Made by a program: the position numbers and the translations under genes. Below are positions 52,948-61,915 of a DNA stretch of 64,000 bases, in pieces; positions within the stretch are counted from its first letter, which is position 1; the number at the start of each line of letters is the position of its first letter. Below the pieces are notes generated by a model that was not told the DNA's origin, did no database searches, and saw nothing but the letters and a program-made list of their open reading frames with translations. Source of the DNA: Vibrio sp. SCSIO 43135 (GTDB taxonomy: Bacteria; Pseudomonadota; Gammaproteobacteria; Enterobacterales; Vibrionaceae); contig NZ_CP071860.1 in assembly GCF_023716665.1 (NCBI RefSeq), positions 744,001 to 808,000 on the forward strand, given 5' to 3'.

Positions 52948-53913
52948 TTAGTTTTCAGAGACTTTTTGGTAGAGATATCGCTGGCAGGTACGTTCGTCTA
53001 GTCGTTTGATTCCTTGAGCAACAATGGCGATCAGTATGACGGAGAAAATCAAGCGTCCCCAGAATATCGTGAAGAAGTCTGCTCCTATCAGTAGTATGAG
53101 CAAGGTATCTTCAATCAAGCTGTGGAGTAGATTCAATAGCATAATGGCCGTGAACACGTCTCTCGCGGGTATATGACCACGCTTGGCTTCGTTGATTAAT
53201 AGCCCACCACCAAATGACAAACCTAAAGTGATTCCGATGATCGTTAGGTTCGTCGCTTCTTTACTGATCCCCAATAATCGTAGAAATGGGCGAAGCAGGA
53301 TAGCCATCGCTTTTTCTATTCCGATAAGTTTTAAAACCTTCAATACAAACAACAGTACAGAGACAACTGCAAAAATCATCACGAAGCTTTTTAATTGCTC
53401 TAATGCCCAAACCAAATAGCTAGGATCTTCAGCAAGGTCGGGTTGCCAAATAGTAACGGCCGTTTGGTTCAAAAGATCACCTGTCTCATAGGTGAAGTGC
53501 AGAATCGATGCGAGCAACAAGCTTCCGCCGACTCGAATAAGCAAAGTAACACTGAGATTTACTCCTGCTTTTTTCGCTATCGCTGCCTCGATTGGCAGTG
53601 AGTGCGCAAGTAACATCATGCTACCTAATATGGAGACTTGGGCGACGCTCAATGTTGCATCCATATTAATAAATACAACTAGGCCAGCGTAGATATTGGT
53701 GAGAATAGTTGTTGCCCAAACTAGCCCCATTTCCTTTGGTAGGCCAACCATTTCCATCACGGGTCCTAATGCGTTGCTTAGTAGGACAATGCCTCCAAAC
53801 TCCTCGATGATCTTAATTGCGATAATAATCGGGATCATTATTTTGAACAGAGTGGTGGTGACATCAATGATTTCTTTAAATAGCTCGATAAAAAAGGTTC
53901 GGATGTGTGGCAT
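52948..53913 (-). CDS. Nucleoside-recognition (Gate) domain membrane protein
   Basis: 321 residues with about eight to ten membrane segments. Nucleoside recognition (Gate) features: IIEEFGGIVLLSNALGPVMEMVGLP and SFGGGLLINEAKRG near a C-terminal repeat. Spore-maturation/nucleoside-carrier relatives are of this size. Divergent from the Lrp/AsnC regulator, so that protein probably controls it. Substrate unknown. Confidence 0.78.
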   Translation of the reverse strand: MPHIRTFFIELFKEIIDVTTTLFKIMIPIIIAIKIIEEFGGIVLLSNALGPVMEMVGLPKEMGLVWATTILTNIYAGLVVFINMDATLSVAQVSILGSMMLLAHSLPIEAAIAKKAGVNLSVTLLIRVGGSLLLASILHFTYETGDLLNQTAVTIWQPDLAEDPSYLVWALEQLKSFVMIFAVVSVLLFVLKVLKLIGIEKAMAILLRPFLRLLGISKEATNLTIIGITLGLSFGGGLLINEAKRGHIPARDVFTAIMLLNLLHSLIEDTLLILLIGADFFTIFWGRLIFSVILIAIVAQGIKRLDERTCQRYLYQKVSEN

Positions 53914-54009
53914 GGATACGTCCTTGATATTTAACTTAGGGGCTATTTTAAGTGATTTGACTGTTGTTAAATTTTCTATTCATATACTTGAAGTGGACAA
54001 TATTTCTTA

Positions 54010-54032
54010 TTTGAATCACTATGTGATTCAAA
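54010..54032. promoter_or_regulatory. Palindromic operator between the Gate-domain gene and the Lrp-family gene
   Basis: TTTGAATCAC-N3-GTGATTCAAA, a perfect 10-base inverted repeat with a 3-base spacer, centred about 40 bases before the Lrp-family start. Lrp/AsnC regulators often bind such sites and autoregulate. Confidence 0.7.
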
Positions 54033-54061
54033 AGTTTCTTTAGAGTGCTTATTGGGAAATT

Positions 54062-54532
54062 ATGGAAATTGACAGAATTGATCGCAGAATATTGGTCGAA
54101 CTACAAAAGTGTAACCGTATCCCTAACATTGAATTGGCGGAGTCTGTAGGGTTGTCCGCACCAGCGTGCCTTAAGCGCGTGAAGCGTTTGAGGGAAGGAG
54201 GGGTGATAGTGAACGATGTGTCGATCATCAACCCTGAATTGGCGGGCAACAAAATGACTTTGCTGGTATCGGTAGAAATGGAGCGTGACCGAGCCGATAT
54301 CTATCAAATTTTCAGGCAATCGATAATGAAAGCACCAGAGGTGAGCCAGTGCTATCAGATCTCTGGGAGTTATGACTTTATGCTGGTGGTGTGTGTTAAA
54401 GACATTCAAGCCTATGAAGGTTTTGTTGAAAGGGTATTACACACCGATTTAAACATTCGTAAATTTCATACGTCGGTATCGCTGAGAACAGTGAAGTTCT
54501 CAACGGAGATAGATTTGAGTGCTCATGAATAG
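54062..54532 (+). CDS. Lrp/AsnC-family transcriptional regulator
   Basis: 156 residues. The N-terminal helix-turn-helix (DRIDRRILVELQKCNRIPNIELAESVGLSAPACLKRVKRL) is followed by a RAM ligand-binding domain (VSVEMERDRADIYQIFRQS; YDFMLVVCVKDIQAYEGFVE). It forms oligomers and responds to amino acids or related ligands. Divergent from the Gate-domain gene, with a matching palindrome between them. Confidence 0.93.
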   Translation: MEIDRIDRRILVELQKCNRIPNIELAESVGLSAPACLKRVKRLREGGVIVNDVSIINPELAGNKMTLLVSVEMERDRADIYQIFRQSIMKAPEVSQCYQISGSYDFMLVVCVKDIQAYEGFVERVLHTDLNIRKFHTSVSLRTVKFSTEIDLSAHE

Positions 54533-54548
54533 CCGAGCAGCCAAATAA

Positions 54549-54582
54549 AAAAGCCCCGCTATGCTAGCGGGGCTTTTACTTA
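54549..54582. terminator. Bidirectional terminator between the Lrp gene and tkt
   Basis: AAAAGCCCCGCTA-TGC-TAGCGGGGCTTTT, a 13-bp stem with T-rich tails on both strands; ends both convergent genes. Confidence 0.93.
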
Positions 54583-54602
54583 GGTAACTTGATAAATCAA
54601 AG

Positions 54603-56595
54603 TTATGCTAGAAGTTCTTTCGCTGTGTTTACTACGTTTTCAGTAGTGAAACCGAACATCTTGAATAGCTCGCCTGCTGGTGCAGATTCGCCGAATGTTG
54701 TCATACCGATGATCTTGCCACCGAAGCCAACGTACTTGTACCAGAAGTCAGCGATGCCAGCTTCTACAGCGATACGAGCTGTTACGTCAGATGGAAGTAC
54801 AGATTCACGGTACTCAGCGTCTTGCTTGTCGAATGCGTCAGTTGCAGGCATAGAGACTACACGTACCTTCTTACCTTCAGCAGTTAGTTCAGCCGCAGCG
54901 TTAACCGCTAGCTCAACTTCAGAACCTGTTGCGATAAGGATAAGCTCTGGCTTGCCTTCGCAATCTTTCAGGATGTAACCACCACGTGCGATGTTAGCGA
55001 CTTGCTCTTCGTTACGCTCTTGCTGTGCAAGGTTTTGACGAGAGAAGATGAGAGACGTTGGACCGTCTTTACGCTCGATAGCCAGTTTCCAAGCTACTGC
55101 AGACTCAACTTGGTCACATGGACGCCATGTGCTCATGTTTGGAGTCAACGTAGTGACGCCATTTGCTCAACAGGTTGGTGAGTTGGACCATCTTCGCCAA
55201 GACCGATAGAGTCGTGCGTGTAAACTTGGATGTTCTGAACTTTCATCAGAGCAGCCATACGCATTGCGTTACGAGCGTATTCCATGAACATTAGGAAAGT
55301 AGCGCCGTATGGTACGAAACCACCGGTGTAGAGCGATACCGTTCATGATCGCAGTCATACCGAATTCACGTACACCGTAGTGGATGTAGTTACCTGCTGG
55401 ATCTTCAGCAGAAACAGACTTAGAACCAGACCACATAGTTAGGTTTGAAGGTGCTAGGTCAGCAGAGCCGCCTAGGAATTCAGGTAGCATAGCACCGAAC
55501 GCTTCTAGTGCGTTTTGAGATGCTTTACGTGATGCGATGTTTGCTGGGTTAGCTTGAAGATCAGCAATGATTGCGTTTGCTTTCTCTTCCCACTGCGCAG
55601 GTAGCTCGCCGTTTACTCGTCTCTTAAACTCAGCCGCCAGCTCGGGGTGTGCTGCTTCATAAGCAGAAAGTTTCTCGTTCCACGCTGCTTCCTTAGCTGC
55701 GCCTGCTTCTTTCGCATCCCACTCTGCGTAGACTTCCGACGGAATTTCAAAAGGACCGTGCTCCCAACCAAGTTCTTTACGTGTAGCTGCAATTTCTTCA
55801 GCGCCTAGTGGTGCACCGTGACAGTCGTGTGAACCAGATTTGTTTGGAGAACCAAAACCGATGATAGTCTTAGTACAGATTAGAGTAGGGCGTGGATCTG
55901 CTTTTGCTGCAATGATTGCTGCGTTGATTGCTTCAGCATCGTGGCCATCTACTGCTGGGATTACGTGCCAGCCGTATGCTTCAAAACGCTTAGGTGTATC
56001 ATCAGAGAACCAGCCTTCAACGTGACCATCGATAGAGATACCGTTGTCATCCCAGAAAGCGATCAGCTTACCAAGACCTAGCGTACCTGCTAGAGAACAT
56101 GCTTCGTGAGAAATACCTTCCATCAGACAGCCATCACCCATGAATGCATAAGTGAAGTGGTCAACGATGTCGTGGCCTTCTTTGTTGAATTGTGCTGCTA
56201 GAGTTTTCTCAGCCAGCGCCATACCCCACAGCGTTCGTGATACCTTGACCTAGTGGGCCAGTTGTTGTTTCGATACCTGGTGCGTAACCGTACTCTGGGT
56301 GACCTGGAGTCTTCGAGTGCAGTTGACGGAAGTTCTTAAGATCTTCGATTGATAGCTCGTAGCCTGCTAGGTGAAGCAGAGAGTAAATCAGCATTGAGCC
56401 GTGGCCGTTTGAAAGAACGAAACGGTCGCGATCTGCCCACTCTGGGTTTGATGGGTTGTGGTTTAGGTGATCACGCCAAAGAACTTCAGCGATGTCAGCC
56501 ATGCCCATAGGTGCGCCTGGGTGACCAGAGTTTGCTTGTTGTACGCCGTCCATGCTTAGAGCACGAATTGCATTAGCTAGATTTTTACGATCCAT
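54603..56595 (-). pseudogene. tkt: Transketolase, disrupted by three single-base frameshifts in this sequence
   Basis: Three overlapping fragments (56595-56209, 56222-55269, 55148-54603) encode consecutive parts of one transketolase. Family motifs include NSGHPGAPMGMADI, GDGCLMEGISHEA (thiamine-pyrophosphate binding), DDNGISIDGHVEGW and NYIHYGVREFGM. The frames break at a C run (CCCC for expected CCC, 56224-56227), at GG for G (55325-55326), and at a missing A (AA for AAA near 55147). Correcting these three gives 1992 bases, exactly 663 residues plus stop, the size of TktA. No other decay is seen, so sequencing errors are more likely than a dead gene. It transfers two-carbon units in the pentose phosphate pathway and lies downstream of tal. 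Confidence 0.9.
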
Positions 56596-56635
56596 AATGA
56601 ATACCGATTTCAAATTTAAATATTGGATTGGAAAT

Positions 56636-56668
56636 TGAAAGGGGAACGCAAACGTTCCCCTTTTTTAA
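56636..56668. terminator. Intercistronic hairpin between tal and tkt
   Basis: AAAGGGGAACG-CAAA-CGTTCCCCTTT, an 11-bp stem. It lies between the tal stop and the tkt start on the minus strand, where the T-run is short (TTTC), so it may only attenuate transcription into tkt. Confidence 0.7.
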
Positions 56669-56678
56669 TACTGTGTGA

Positions 56679-57629
56679 TTACAGCTTAGCTGCGATCATG
56701 TCTTCTAGTTTGCCTTGGTCAACGGCGAAGTTACGGATACCTTCTGCAACTTTCTCTACTGCCATAGCGTCAAGGTTGTGCTCCCATAGGAACTCAGCGT
56801 GAGTCATTGGAGCAGGGCGCTCTTTAGAGCCTTTAGAGTCAACTAGCTTCTCTACAACTTCACCTTCAGCAGCTTCTAGTTCAGCTAAAAGAGCAGGAGC
56901 GATAGTTAGACGGTCACAACCAGCAAGTTCTAGGATCTCGCCGATGTTACGGAAGCTTGCGCCCATAACAACAGTGTTGTAGCCGTAGTCTTTGTAGTAG
57001 TTGTAGATGTCAGTTACTGAGATTACACCTGGATCTTCTGAAGGTTCAAAGTCACGACCTTCTTTCGCTTTGTACCAGTCCATGATACGACCAACGAATG
57101 GCGAGATTAGGAATACACCTGCTTCAGCACAAGCACGAGCCTGGGCGAATGAGAATAGAAGAGTAAGGTTACAGTTGATGCCTTCTTTTTCTAGGATTTC
57201 AGCAGCGCGGATACCTTCCCAAGTAGAAGCCAGTTTGATTAGGATGCGATCGTTAGTGATACCAGCATCGTTGTACATTTTTACTAGCTGACGAGCTTTA
57301 GCAACGCTGCCTTCAGTGTCGTAAGAAAGACGAGCATCTACTTCTGTAGAGATACGGCCTGGGATTGTTTTCAGGATTTCTTTACCGATGTTTACTGCAA
57401 GCATGTCACAAGTGTCTTGTACTTGTTGTGCTTTATCAGCGCTTTGTGCTTTAGCGTATTCGATTGAAGCATCGATAAGTGGTGCATACTCTTCGATTTG
57501 AGCTGCTTTAAGAATCAGAGAAGGGTTAGTTGTTGCATCTTCTGGCTGGTACTTTTTGATTGCATCAATTTCACCAGTGTCTGCTACTACTGTCGTTAGT
57601 TTACGAAGTTGCTCTAATTTGTTGCTCAT
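56679..57629 (-). CDS. tal: Transaldolase (TalB type)
   Basis: 316 residues from the ATG at 57629, preceded by AGGA and aligned with the TalB N-terminus (MSNKLEQLRKLTTVVADTG). The Schiff-base Lys132 is in NDRILIKLASTW, the same number as in E. coli TalB. It moves dihydroxyacetone units between sugar phosphates. First gene of tal-tkt, divergent from the SorC-family regulator. Confidence 0.96.
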   Translation of the reverse strand: MSNKLEQLRKLTTVVADTGEIDAIKKYQPEDATTNPSLILKAAQIEEYAPLIDASIEYAKAQSADKAQQVQDTCDMLAVNIGKEILKTIPGRISTEVDARLSYDTEGSVAKARQLVKMYNDAGITNDRILIKLASTWEGIRAAEILEKEGINCNLTLLFSFAQARACAEAGVFLISPFVGRIMDWYKAKEGRDFEPSEDPGVISVTDIYNYYKDYGYNTVVMGASFRNIGEILELAGCDRLTIAPALLAELEAAEGEVVEKLVDSKGSKERPAPMTHAEFLWEHNLDAMAVEKVAEGIRNFAVDQGKLEDMIAAKL

Positions 57630-57776
57630 TTCGATCATCCTATTTAATGGGCTCCCACGTAATTTGATTAACGTGAGTAATGCATTTGCAAGCAAGGCAG
57701 CCAACTATCCAAAGCGACAAATCAGCTTGGAAAATCAACTGACCAGAAATTTTTTCAGCGTATGAGCAGATGTCGT

Positions 57777-57788
57777 GAACATTTGCTC
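57777..57788. promoter_or_regulatory. SorC-type operator-like site near the tal promoter
   Basis: GAACATTTGCTC matches the operator-like palindrome GAACATATGTTC (58037) at 10 of 12 positions. Its inverse recurs at 57990-58001 (GAGCAAATGTTG) with 11 of 12 matches. It lies about 150 bases upstream of tal. Confidence 0.5.
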
Positions 57789-57989
57789 TGTCGTTGAGTA
57801 AATGATGGGTTCATATTTATCTTATCTAGCGAGAAAGTCAATCTGGGAATGGAAGTTATGGTGACATTCATCAAGTAATTTTATCCTCATAAGGAATAAG
57901 CGCTGAAGTGTAACGTTTGCCCAGTGTAAATAGGGCTGAAGAACACAAGTTAATGTATAGAACCAAGAGTGAGAAAATGTAATGGTAGT

Positions 57990-58001
57990 GAGCAAATGTT
58001 G
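57990..58001. promoter_or_regulatory. Second operator-like site (inverse orientation)
   Basis: GAGCAAATGTTG is the inverted copy of the site at 57777. It lies between the two divergent promoters, about 77 bases before the SorC-family start. Confidence 0.45.
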
Positions 58002-58015
58002 GTGTTATTTGGCGA

Positions 58016-58031
58016 TATAGCATATGCTATA
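58016..58031. promoter_or_regulatory. Perfect 16-base palindrome upstream of the SorC-family gene
   Basis: TATAGCATATGCTATA, a perfect palindrome abutting a likely operator; it could overlap the regulator's promoter -10 region. Confidence 0.5.
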
Positions 58032-58036
58032 GCTAT

Positions 58037-58048
58037 GAACATATGTTC
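58037..58048. promoter_or_regulatory. SorC-type operator-like palindrome GAACATATGTTC
   Basis: A perfect 12-base palindrome, 30 bases before the SorC-family start. Similar TGAACA/TGTTCA half-sites are known for DeoR/SorC-group operators, so autoregulation is likely. Confidence 0.6.
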
Positions 58049-58077
58049 CAACTAAACAAGCAGGAGCGGGTGGCTTT

Positions 58078-59073
58078 ATGAGTAAGACGCAAAATGAGAT
58101 GTCAGATGATAGCGCAGATCTTCTAACCGAGATTTCGGTGGCGTATTACCAAGATGGTGCAACACAAGAAGAGATCTCAAAAAAGTTTGCTGTTTCACGT
58201 GCAAAAGTTGGGCGGATGCTAAAGCAAGCGCGCGATGAAGGTATCGTAGAAATCACAGTTAAGTACCACCCAGTGTTTAGTGCCAAAATCGAACAACGAC
58301 TGGTAGAGCGTTTTGGAGTTAAACGTGCTTTGGTAGCGCTAGATCAACCGAGTGAGGAGCAGCAGCGCTTACAGGTGGCGGGTTTAGTGTCCAAGTATAT
58401 GGCAAAGACTCTCCAAAATGGCACGGTGGTGACTGTTGGTCAGGGGCGAAATGTATCTGCGGTTGCCCACCACATCGGCGTTATTCCGCAGCGTGATGTT
58501 AAGTTTGTTTGTGGTATAGGCGGTATTCACCCAAGGGGCGGTATGTTTAATGCCGACCATATTTGTCGTCAGTTTGCGAAAACCTATGGGGGCAGTTCAG
58601 AAACGCTCTATGCTCCGGCTTATGCAGAAAACCGTGAACAGAAGCTGGCCTTTATGCAGAATGCCACCGTGAAACAAACTCTCGACCTTGCACGTAAAGC
58701 AGACGTAGCGCTAGTGGGGATCGGCGATATGAGTGAAAACAGTTATATGGTTGACCTAGGGTGGTTTACCGCAGACGAAGTTGTGCAGTCACGTATGTTG
58801 CAGGGGGTTGTCGGTGACTTTGCCGGGTATGATTTCTTTGATATCAACGGTGAGTCAGCGGTGACAGTGATGAGCGATCGCGTTATCGGTTTGAGCCTCG
58901 ACGAGTTTCGACCAATTTCAGAAGTTATCGCCATTGCCGCTGAGAACAGTAAGCCCCTAGCATTATTGGGAGCGTTGAGAACTGGAGCAATCGATGTAAT
59001 CGCGACGACGGTAAGCAATGCGCTGACAGTTCTTAACCTTGACGAGCAAATGGCAAGTGTTGTTGCTGAGTGA
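58078..59073 (+). CDS. SorC-family sugar-responsive regulator
   Basis: 331 residues. N-terminal helix-turn-helix (YYQDGATQEEISKKFAVSRAKVGRMLKQARDEGIVEI), then the SorC C-terminal sugar-phosphate domain (VVTVGQGRNVSAVAHHI; ADVALVGIGDM). It likely senses a sugar phosphate and controls the divergent tal-tkt genes. Start ATG 58078 with GCAGGAG upstream. Confidence 0.93.
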   Translation: MSKTQNEMSDDSADLLTEISVAYYQDGATQEEISKKFAVSRAKVGRMLKQARDEGIVEITVKYHPVFSAKIEQRLVERFGVKRALVALDQPSEEQQRLQVAGLVSKYMAKTLQNGTVVTVGQGRNVSAVAHHIGVIPQRDVKFVCGIGGIHPRGGMFNADHICRQFAKTYGGSSETLYAPAYAENREQKLAFMQNATVKQTLDLARKADVALVGIGDMSENSYMVDLGWFTADEVVQSRMLQGVVGDFAGYDFFDINGESAVTVMSDRVIGLSLDEFRPISEVIAIAAENSKPLALLGALRTGAIDVIATTVSNALTVLNLDEQMASVVAE

Positions 59074-59214
59074 AAAACATTAACTAAATCAAATTGCTAT
59101 GAAAATGATGTAATAGTCACTGCGCGAAATTGATGATCACTCGCAGTGTTAATAACTTTAGCGGTGAAAATAAAAATCTCTGCTTAGTTTGTATACAGAC
59201 TAAGGGAGAAGAAC

Positions 59215-60510
59215 ATGAACAAATCACTGATAACTATTGCTATTGCGGCAACAACTGCTTTTGGTGCTCAGGCTAACACTAACATCGTCGCAGGTTACTT
59301 TGCCGATTGGCAATACGCTAATCCAGATAACGGATATACGGTTAAGGATATTCCGGCCGAAAACTTAACTCACATTATCTATGCATTTTTGAGTATGTGT
59401 GGCCCACATACAGGTGCAAGTGAGCTTGTTCAGAAACAAGTTGCAAAAGCATGTGAAGGGAAAGCGCCTTATACCGCAATTATTGTCGATCGCGAGGCGG
59501 CGTTAGAGCATGACTTTGGCAACGTTGATGTAAAAGTGGATTACAAAGGTCATTTCGCTCAGCTTACTCAGCTCAAGCAAGATAACCCTTCAATTAAGAT
59601 CTTGCCGTCATTTGGTGGCTGGACAATGTCTGAACCTTTCCATGCAATGGTGCAAGATCCAAAAGCGATGGAACACTTTTCTAAAACAGCGGTTGAACTT
59701 ATCGCACAATACCCATTCTTTGACGGAATCGACCTCGATTGGGAATACCCAGGTGGCGGCGGTTTGACGACATCGCCTTGGAATCCTGATACCAAGCTTT
59801 CCGACGAGCAAAAGGAGAAAGAGCGTGACGCCTTTACCTATTTAGTCAAAACCATGCGTGCTGATTTGGATAAGCTGGAAGAGAGCACTAAACGTGAATA
59901 CGAACTTTCAACGGCTGTGGGCGTAGGTGCAAAGGCTGCACAAATCGACTGGTCAGAAGCTCAGCAATATTTAACCAACATGTTTGCCATGACCTATGAC
60001 TTCCTTGGTGGTTGGGGGCCTCAAACCGGGCACTTGACCAATCTACACGCGACGGAAAGAAGTTGGTGGGGAATGGGAGCTGACGTGTTTATTAACCAGA
60101 TGATTGAACTGGGTATCCCGAGTGAGAAACTGGTATTAGGCTCTGCATTCTATGGCCGAGGCTGGCAAGGCACCAAGGACTTCGATGGTACTTTACCGAA
60201 AGGTGATTTAGTGTCTGAGAAAGGCGCTGAGTTTGGGACGGGCGAGCATGGATACTTCATGTTCTGGGATCTGCTGAAAAACTATGGTGCAGACCAAGGC
60301 TATGCCTATAAGTATGATGAGCAAGCGCAAGCGCCATTTTTATGGAATGATAAAGAAAAAGTGTTTATCTCTTTTGAAGATCAGCGTTCAATCAAAGCAA
60401 AAGTTGAATGGGCTAAATCGACTAAACTAGGTGGCATCTTCACTTGGGAGCTGTCGGGCGACCCATCAGGTGAACTGGTCGAGATAATGCACCAAGAAAT
60501 GAACAAGTAA
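59215..60510 (+). CDS. GH18 chitinase
   Basis: 431 residues with a signal peptide (MNKSLITIAIAATTAFGAQA). GH18 motifs: SFGGW near residue 129 and the catalytic DGIDLDWE with Glu177, and the closing TWELSGD motif. It is a single catalytic domain with no chitin-binding module visible. It hydrolyses chitin or chitin oligosaccharides outside or in the periplasm, in line with a marine Vibrio. ATG preceded by GGGAGAAGAAC. Confidence 0.95.
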   Translation: MNKSLITIAIAATTAFGAQANTNIVAGYFADWQYANPDNGYTVKDIPAENLTHIIYAFLSMCGPHTGASELVQKQVAKACEGKAPYTAIIVDREAALEHDFGNVDVKVDYKGHFAQLTQLKQDNPSIKILPSFGGWTMSEPFHAMVQDPKAMEHFSKTAVELIAQYPFFDGIDLDWEYPGGGGLTTSPWNPDTKLSDEQKEKERDAFTYLVKTMRADLDKLEESTKREYELSTAVGVGAKAAQIDWSEAQQYLTNMFAMTYDFLGGWGPQTGHLTNLHATERSWWGMGADVFINQMIELGIPSEKLVLGSAFYGRGWQGTKDFDGTLPKGDLVSEKGAEFGTGEHGYFMFWDLLKNYGADQGYAYKYDEQAQAPFLWNDKEKVFISFEDQRSIKAKVEWAKSTKLGGIFTWELSGDPSGELVEIMHQEMNK

Positions 60511-60527
60511 GTTAAATGCTTAAAAAC

Positions 60528-60556
60528 AAACCCTCGCACTGCGAGGGTTTTTTCTA
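60528..60556. terminator. Bidirectional terminator between the chitinase gene and sseA
   Basis: AAACCCTCGC-ACT-GCGAGGGTTT, a 10-bp stem, followed by TTTTCT on the plus side; ends both convergent genes. Confidence 0.9.
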
Positions 60557-60581
60557 TTAAGGATGGTTTAGTGTTATCAAA

Positions 60582-61421
60582 CTATTGGGTTTGAATCGGT
60601 AAATCTTGTCTTTGGCCCCATTCGGTCCAAGAGCCGTCGTATACAGCTAAGTTTTCATAGCCACACAACTGGCTCGCAAGTAGAACGATACAGGCGGTTA
60701 CGCCAGAGCCACAGCTGAAGATGTAGCTCGTTTTATCTTGGGCGATTGAAGAAGATAGAATCGGCTTTAATTGTTCCACTGGTTTAATTTTGTGACCGTC
60801 CATTAACTCAGCAAATGGTTGGCAAACCGAGTTCGGAATGTGGCCGCTTCTGATCCCAGCTCTTGGCTCGGGAACTTCTGCGAAAAATCGCGCTTTTGAG
60901 CGAGCATCTACGGTTAAATTATTATCATTGCTGGTTTGCTCGAGTACCTGTTGTGCAGATAAAAACAGGCTGTGGCTCAGCTGGCCGGAAAAATTGCCGT
61001 TAGCTAAAGGTACCGCGTATGAGGTGTCTAGAGGTTGCCCTGAGTTTTTCCATTCGGTTAAGCCGCCATCTAGCACATAGACTTCTTTGTGTCCCATCGC
61101 TTTAAACATCCACCATGCTCGTGGGGAAGCGAATGTACCGCTATTGTCATAAACAACGATGGTTGAGTCGTTGTTTAAGCCGAGTTGTTGCGCCAATTGA
61201 TTAAATCGCTCCTCGCTCGGCATCATATGCGGAAGTGAAGCCTCTGGGTCGCAAAATTGATTGTCGTAATCAAACCGCATGGCTCCCGGAATCATGTGCT
61301 CTTTGTCTTTTTCAGTTTCACTTGGGATCTGAAAATCGATGCTGGCATCCAGAATAAATAGGTTTTGATTGGAAATTTTTTGTTCGGCTAGCCATTGCGG
61401 AGTAACGAGTGGATACATCAC
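60582..61421 (-). CDS. sseA: SseA 3-mercaptopyruvate sulfurtransferase
   Basis: 279 residues, two rhodanese domains; only the second keeps the catalytic cysteine, Cys237 in CGSGVTACI, the loop sequence typical of mercaptopyruvate sulfurtransferases (thiosulfate enzymes have CRxGxR). N-terminal domain has DASIDFQIP. It transfers sulfur from 3-mercaptopyruvate to thiols or cyanide. Cytoplasmic. Confidence 0.93.
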   Translation of the reverse strand: MMYPLVTPQWLAEQKISNQNLFILDASIDFQIPSETEKDKEHMIPGAMRFDYDNQFCDPEASLPHMMPSEERFNQLAQQLGLNNDSTIVVYDNSGTFASPRAWWMFKAMGHKEVYVLDGGLTEWKNSGQPLDTSYAVPLANGNFSGQLSHSLFLSAQQVLEQTSNDNNLTVDARSKARFFAEVPEPRAGIRSGHIPNSVCQPFAELMDGHKIKPVEQLKPILSSSIAQDKTSYIFSCGSGVTACIVLLASQLCGYENLAVYDGSWTEWGQRQDLPIQTQ

Positions 61422-61473
61422 AGCTCCTTGTGCTTGTTGTTATTGTGATTCGTTGACTACTCAAGATAATCAA

Positions 61474-61779
61474 TTATTTACAAGAAATAAATTGAAAGCT
61501 GGTCGATGTTTCCAAATTGGAAGTATTACCACGTAATTTTACGCTGTCTCCTCTAGTACACTCATTAGTGATAGGGACACTGACGCGGTACAATTTCGCC
61601 TGCTGTGTTTCTACGGTTAGATAACGGCGATGACCATCAAGCGATTGAGTTAGCGTTGACTCCAATACTGTTGCTTCAGTTTCTACATTTATCGAGGTAT
61701 CTGGTTGCAATTTTAATACGGCGAACAGTATGCCGAATGCTACAAGCAGACACAGAACGTAAACTTTTGGGTTGTTCAT
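61474..61779 (-). CDS. Small single-pass membrane protein, unrecognised
   Basis: 101 residues. One N-terminal membrane segment (about 7-23, YVLCLLVAFGILFAVLKL) and a short beta-rich periplasmic tail with two Cys (NECTRGDS, ISCK), possibly a disulfide. No family recognised. It lies 52 bases upstream of sseA on the same strand, so it may be its operon partner. Confidence 0.65.
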   Translation of the reverse strand: MNNPKVYVLCLLVAFGILFAVLKLQPDTSINVETEATVLESTLTQSLDGHRRYLTVETQQAKLYRVSVPITNECTRGDSVKLRGNTSNLETSTSFQFISCK

Positions 61780-61859
61780 AGTCAGCGGATTCTAATGGTT
61801 GAATAGGGCACTAAAATATACGTAACTTCAGTGTACTAGTTGTATTAGACATTCCAAAG

Positions 61860-61887
61860 AAAGAGCCCTTAATAAGGGCTCTTTGAG
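61860..61887. terminator. Terminator after the lipoprotein gene
   Basis: AAAGAGCCCTT-AAT-AAGGGCTCTTT, an 11-bp stem. It lies just downstream of the minus-strand lipoprotein/LruC operon, with a short T-run (TTTC TTTGGAA) on that strand. Confidence 0.75.
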
Positions 61888-61915
61888 ATGTGATTCTATG
61901 AGTGAGGCCAACCAC

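Noticed and set aside
54589..54978. Plus-strand open frame of 129 codons over tkt
   Set aside because: Antisense to clear transketolase sequence; begins within the terminator region.
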